IMG/VR virus record: IMGVR_UViG_3300046048_000569
Location: 1-33,870 of that record
Origin: a virus
Length of the DNA stretch: 33,870 bases
Strand: one strand, 5' to 3'
The position numbers and the translations under genes are program-made. Each line of letters begins with the position of its first letter. Position 1 is the stretch's first letter. Below the pieces are notes generated by a model. The model did not search any database, was not told where the DNA came from, and saw nothing but the letters and a program-made list of their open reading frames with translations. Shown piece after piece: positions 31,003 to 33,870 of the stretch.

Positions 31003-33019
31003 TGGCTTTTTCCTGTTTAGGTGGGTTGGCTCGTAGCTCCATTTCTTTCAATTTGATCTTGACCATCGCGTCGGTATCGGTCTGATACTTCGCCTTGGCC
31101 AAATCAGCTTGAACACGGAGTTGTACATCGGGGCTGATCGCACGCTGCAGATTGACGGCATCCTGCTGCGCTCTGACGCGCTTGGTCGCTATATCGGCTT
31201 CGTCGCGGCCTGCCTTGGCATTCATCTGGCGGATTTCCGCCTGGCGTTGCTGCAGATCCATCTGGCGTTCTGCTTGTGCTTCGGGGCTGTCATTTTGGGA
31301 TTGAATGGCTTCAACAACCATGTTTTTATCGGCTAGGCGGCTCGTTTGGATGAAGACCGAATCGGGGATTTTAATCCCCAGTTCCTTGCGCAACTCGACC
31401 ATCTGTTCGAAGGTGCTGTCTTCTAGTGTATCCCTTTCCGGCTGCGATGTCACTACAATGTCGTACTCGCCGAGCGTCAAATCGTTGACGATCTCACCCT
31501 CTGGGGTGACCTCATTTACCTTGAACTCTTCCGACTGTCGCCGCAGCGGATCGGTAGTGATGAACATCATGCGTTCTTCGGTGTAATAGGTCTGCACCAG
31601 GTCGAGCAGAGCTCGCGCCAGCAAGTGGTCAGTGCGCTCCAGGTTATCCTGCACCGCGGCGTAGTTCCCTGCCGCCGACGCCTTATTATCCCGCAACGCC
31701 TTGGCCGAGACATCTTCACGCGCGAACCCCGAGGAATAGTCCGGGACCAGCGAGATCGTCTTGATGTGCTCTTCCGCTTTCCAGGAAATCCGCTCCAGCC
31801 CCGTCGGTACCTGGTTCGGCTGGATCTTGACCGCGTCCGCCGTGTCCTCGACCTCCAGCACCAACCCGGTCTGCGCACCACGCGCTTCCAGCTCGGCAAT
31901 GCTCATATTCTGCAGCGACCCGGCTTTAACCACCCAACCGGAGTTCGCCGTGGTGTTGACCACGTGCAGCTCCTGGCTGGAGACCTTGTTCAGCAGTTCC
32001 TGCGGATCCAGCAGACTCTCCACCGTGCCGATCGTCGCACCACGTCGGAAATAGGGGAAAAACGGTACCACCGTGAAGTGTTTGTACGGCGACCAGTCGT
32101 CGTGCAGGATGCTGTTGCCCGCAGCCACGGTCCAGCGAATCCGCGGCATGGTACGGGTAATCACGGTGTAATCCGGATTCTGCTCCAGAAACAGGGAAAT
32201 ATTGTTCCGATCCAGGTTATCCGGGATCTCCCGGATCTCGCCGGTCGGGATGTGCACGAAGTGCTCACGCCGATCCAATCTCTTCCACTGTCGCTCCAGT
32301 ACGCGGACGGCCCGGACGATCGGCTGCGACGCCGGGTCCATGGTCCAGAACACCTCGTTGGCCGGATCGCCGAACTGATCCCGCTCCCAGTCCTGCTCGT
32401 CGTAAGAATACGGCATCAGCTGTGAACTCGAAGATTCCAACTGTTTGCGCCATTTCTTGCCGTACATGGACTCCACTTCGTCCAGTGTCAGCCACTTGGT
32501 CAGGATAACGTCGTTCCACTCGTCGGGGTCGTAACTGGAGGCATCGCCATCGATCAGCACATTTTTCGGGTTCAGCGTGCGAATCCGCGCGTCGCCCTGC
32601 AGCGAGTCGGAAAAATTCAACCGGACGTCGAAAAACCCGCGTCCGCCGATCAACCCGTCCCAGTACATATCGGTGCGCCGCCAGGGCAGCATGTTGTTAT
32701 CCGCGATCTGCATGAACACACGGGTCAGCGCTTCCGCGGTATCCTCGGTTGCGCCGTTCCGGCGCGGGCGGAAACTGACTTCGGTGCGATTCCGGATCTG
32801 ATTCCCGACGATATTCGCCAACGTCGGCAGGATTTTGTTGATGGTCAGTGCGGGGCGCTGCTGTTCAGCCAGTAAATCCAGGTCCTCGCGCGGCCACTGC
32901 AGCCCCGCAACAAAATCTTCGCAGCGCTTGGCCTTTTTTACGTACTTGAGGTGCCCGTTGTCGCGCAAAAACTGATATCGCCACCAGATATCCAGAGCTA
33001 ACTGCGTATTATCTGCCAT
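30953..33019 (-). CDS. Portal protein, P22 type
   Basis: This predicted 688-residue protein would form the dodecameric ring at the capsid vertex through which DNA is packaged and ejected. The N-terminal half (ALTINKILPTLANIVGNQ, then FRPRRNG, YWDGLIGGRGFFDVR, NVLIDGD) has the look of the P22 gp1-like portal family, and the length is close to P22's about 725 residues. The last 120 residues are Gln/Ala/Arg-rich and helical, as in the barrel that extends into the capsid in P22-type portals, and end in a basic tail. The start is set at ATG 33019 because GGGAG lies 5 bases upstream; a TTG at 33031 in the same frame lies beyond that site. The 3' end overlaps the scaffold gene by 50 bases, which suggests tight co-expression. 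The assignment is by eye from sequence pattern and gene order. Confidence 0.9.
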   Translation of the reverse strand: MADNTQLALDIWWRYQFLRDNGHLKYVKKAKRCEDFVAGLQWPREDLDLLAEQQRPALTINKILPTLANIVGNQIRNRTEVSFRPRRNGATEDTAEALTRVFMQIADNNMLPWRRTDMYWDGLIGGRGFFDVRLNFSDSLQGDARIRTLNPKNVLIDGDASSYDPDEWNDVILTKWLTLDEVESMYGKKWRKQLESSSSQLMPYSYDEQDWERDQFGDPANEVFWTMDPASQPIVRAVRVLERQWKRLDRREHFVHIPTGEIREIPDNLDRNNISLFLEQNPDYTVITRTMPRIRWTVAAGNSILHDDWSPYKHFTVVPFFPYFRRGATIGTVESLLDPQELLNKVSSQELHVVNTTANSGWVVKAGSLQNMSIAELEARGAQTGLVLEVEDTADAVKIQPNQVPTGLERISWKAEEHIKTISLVPDYSSGFAREDVSAKALRDNKASAAGNYAAVQDNLERTDHLLARALLDLVQTYYTEERMMFITTDPLRRQSEEFKVNEVTPEGEIVNDLTLGEYDIVVTSQPERDTLEDSTFEQMVELRKELGIKIPDSVFIQTSRLADKNMVVEAIQSQNDSPEAQAERQMDLQQRQAEIRQMNAKAGRDEADIATKRVRAQQDAVNLQRAISPDVQLRVQADLAKAKYQTDTDAMVKIKLKEMELRANPPKQEKANAGTGNKPRRTSKSSR

Positions 33020-33040
33020 GTCTACTCCCAATATGCATTC

Positions 33041-33870
33041 TTATGCGCTCAAGTGGCTCTTGCCACCTCCATGCCCGAGAAATTTCCCTAAATTGTCCTT
33101 CCAGGACTTCATTTTCTTGGGTGCAGGAGCTCTTTTAGGGGCTTTTCCTGTCGCCAACCGCACTGCCCAGGATAACGCGTCTACAATATCATCGTGCCGA
33201 CCCGCAGGAAAGCGCAGCAACTCGCGCTGGACGTCAGTCAGCCACGGAGAAGACTCGAAAAACCAAAATCGCTTGTGTTCCATGCGTCCTTGCAGCGCTC
33301 GCGCGCGAGATTCCTTGTCGGTCAGCGCCTGCATCGGCTCAATCGACACGTAGGCACGTTCTTCCCGCATCTGGGCCTTCAAAAGCCCCTTGAGCGACTT
33401 CCAAATCTGGCCATCTTCGACGCCCAACTGGATATTCGCCCCGTCAAACCGGCTCCAGCGCTGAATCATACCGATAAATTCGTTACAAATACGCTGCGTA
33501 TCGCCTTTAAACCGTACCAGATCAACTACGTAGAGATTATCGTGCTCATCCTGCATCAAACAGACGCCGACGGTGTAGTCCGCGCGCTGTTTCTGGCTGA
33601 TGGCGAAGTCCCAGGCCATAAAAAAACGCCGATTGCTGAAATTCGGCGTAATCGGCGTCAAATGGATCCATTCCTGGCGGAAAAACAGGCCCTCTTCAGG
33701 CACCGGATTCTGCTGGTACAGCGCGCTGAAGATCCGCGACGCCATATTCGCCTTGACCCGCTGCAAATACTCCAGCGAGTAGCGGTCCTGGTGCAGCGCC
33801 TCGCCCGGCCCGCGCAGCAACTCGTACTCGCCGCTACCGGTGAGCGAGCCGAGAGGAACGTCTGAGCGCA
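33041..33870 (-). CDS. terL: Terminase large subunit, C-terminal part (cut by right edge)
   Basis: This is the DNA-packaging motor subunit; the part present is the RNase H-like nuclease domain that cuts concatemeric DNA to the headful or unit length. The frame is open to the window edge (its first complete in-window codons read RSDVPLGSLTG), so the ATPase half lies outside. The three acidic positions of the terminase nuclease can be seen: Asp in MAWDFAIS (codon near 33610), Glu in LGVEDGQ, and the Asp pair in GRHDDIVDAL near the C-terminus. The segment YQQNPVPEEG before the first Asp is typical of the link between ATPase and nuclease. The gene stops at TAA 33041, 21 bases before the portal start, the usual terL-portal order. 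An internal TTG at 33820 could be read as a start, but the homology-like sequence continues upstream, so the gene is partial and not short. Confidence 0.93.
   Translation of the reverse strand, partial: RSDVPLGSLTGSGEYELLRGPGEALHQDRYSLEYLQRVKANMASRIFSALYQQNPVPEEGLFFRQEWIHLTPITPNFSNRRFFMAWDFAISQKQRADYTVGVCLMQDEHDNLYVVDLVRFKGDTQRICNEFIGMIQRWSRFDGANIQLGVEDGQIWKSLKGLLKAQMREERAYVSIEPMQALTDKESRARALQGRMEHKRFWFFESSPWLTDVQRELLRFPAGRHDDIVDALSWAVRLATGKAPKRAPAPKKMKSWKDNLGKFLGHGGGKSHLSA

Noticed and set aside
1-33870. Tape measure, major tail tube, lysis genes, integrase, tRNA
   Set aside because: None was found. The coiled-coil rod at 6399-8438 is too short and too far from any tube gene to be called a tape measure.

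Overview
The window is the virion-structure module of a tailed bacteriophage, most likely one with a short tail. Twenty minus-strand genes are packed head to tail, with ATGA, TAATG or roughly 10-50 base overlaps, and one gene (9715-12186) runs the other way. The order from right to left is terminase large subunit, P22-type portal, acidic scaffold, N4 gp56-type capsid protein, decoration protein and SU10-type adaptor, followed by fibre, hub and ejection-type proteins. I see no tape-measure or major tail-tube gene, which favours podovirus morphology. Base composition and strong AGGAG-type ribosome binding sites fit a phage of a Gram-negative (proteobacterial) host, but the host cannot be named from this sequence.

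Head block (33870 to 25454): the terminase C-terminal part, cut by the window edge, is followed by the portal, the scaffold, a 57-residue protein translationally coupled to the scaffold, a clear terminator, the capsid protein, a decoration-like protein, a 133-residue conserved-type unknown, the adaptor and three small unknown proteins. A second hairpin terminator closes this block at 25447-25423.

Fibre block (25416 to 14202): a lectin-like protein with an embedded beta-propeller, two paralogous fibres built almost wholly from 22-24 residue beta repeats (about 40 and 19 units), a Cys-rich small protein wedged between those two, and a collagen-like fibre with alternating G-X-Y rods and small sugar-binding-type modules. 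The larger repeat fibre has a LamG-type lectin domain inserted inside one repeat unit. Together these genes suggest a virion with several different glycan-binding appendages.

Tail and ejection block (14113 to 1): a beta-propeller-like hub or nozzle candidate, a small unknown protein, the opposite-strand 823-residue orphan, a second hub-like protein, a Pro-rich/coiled-coil rod, a disordered Ala/Gln-rich protein, and a giant protein of more than 1,433 residues that runs off the left edge. The giant protein has no entry as a complete ORF because its stop lies outside the window. It carries Gly/Ala-rich hydrophobic segments, a macrodomain-like module and two HExxH metallopeptidase-type motifs, the features of a large polyvalent virion protein that enters the host with the DNA. 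I consider it the most interesting object here. No intergenic gap exceeds about 180 bases; no tRNA, CRISPR array, insertion sequence or attachment site was seen.
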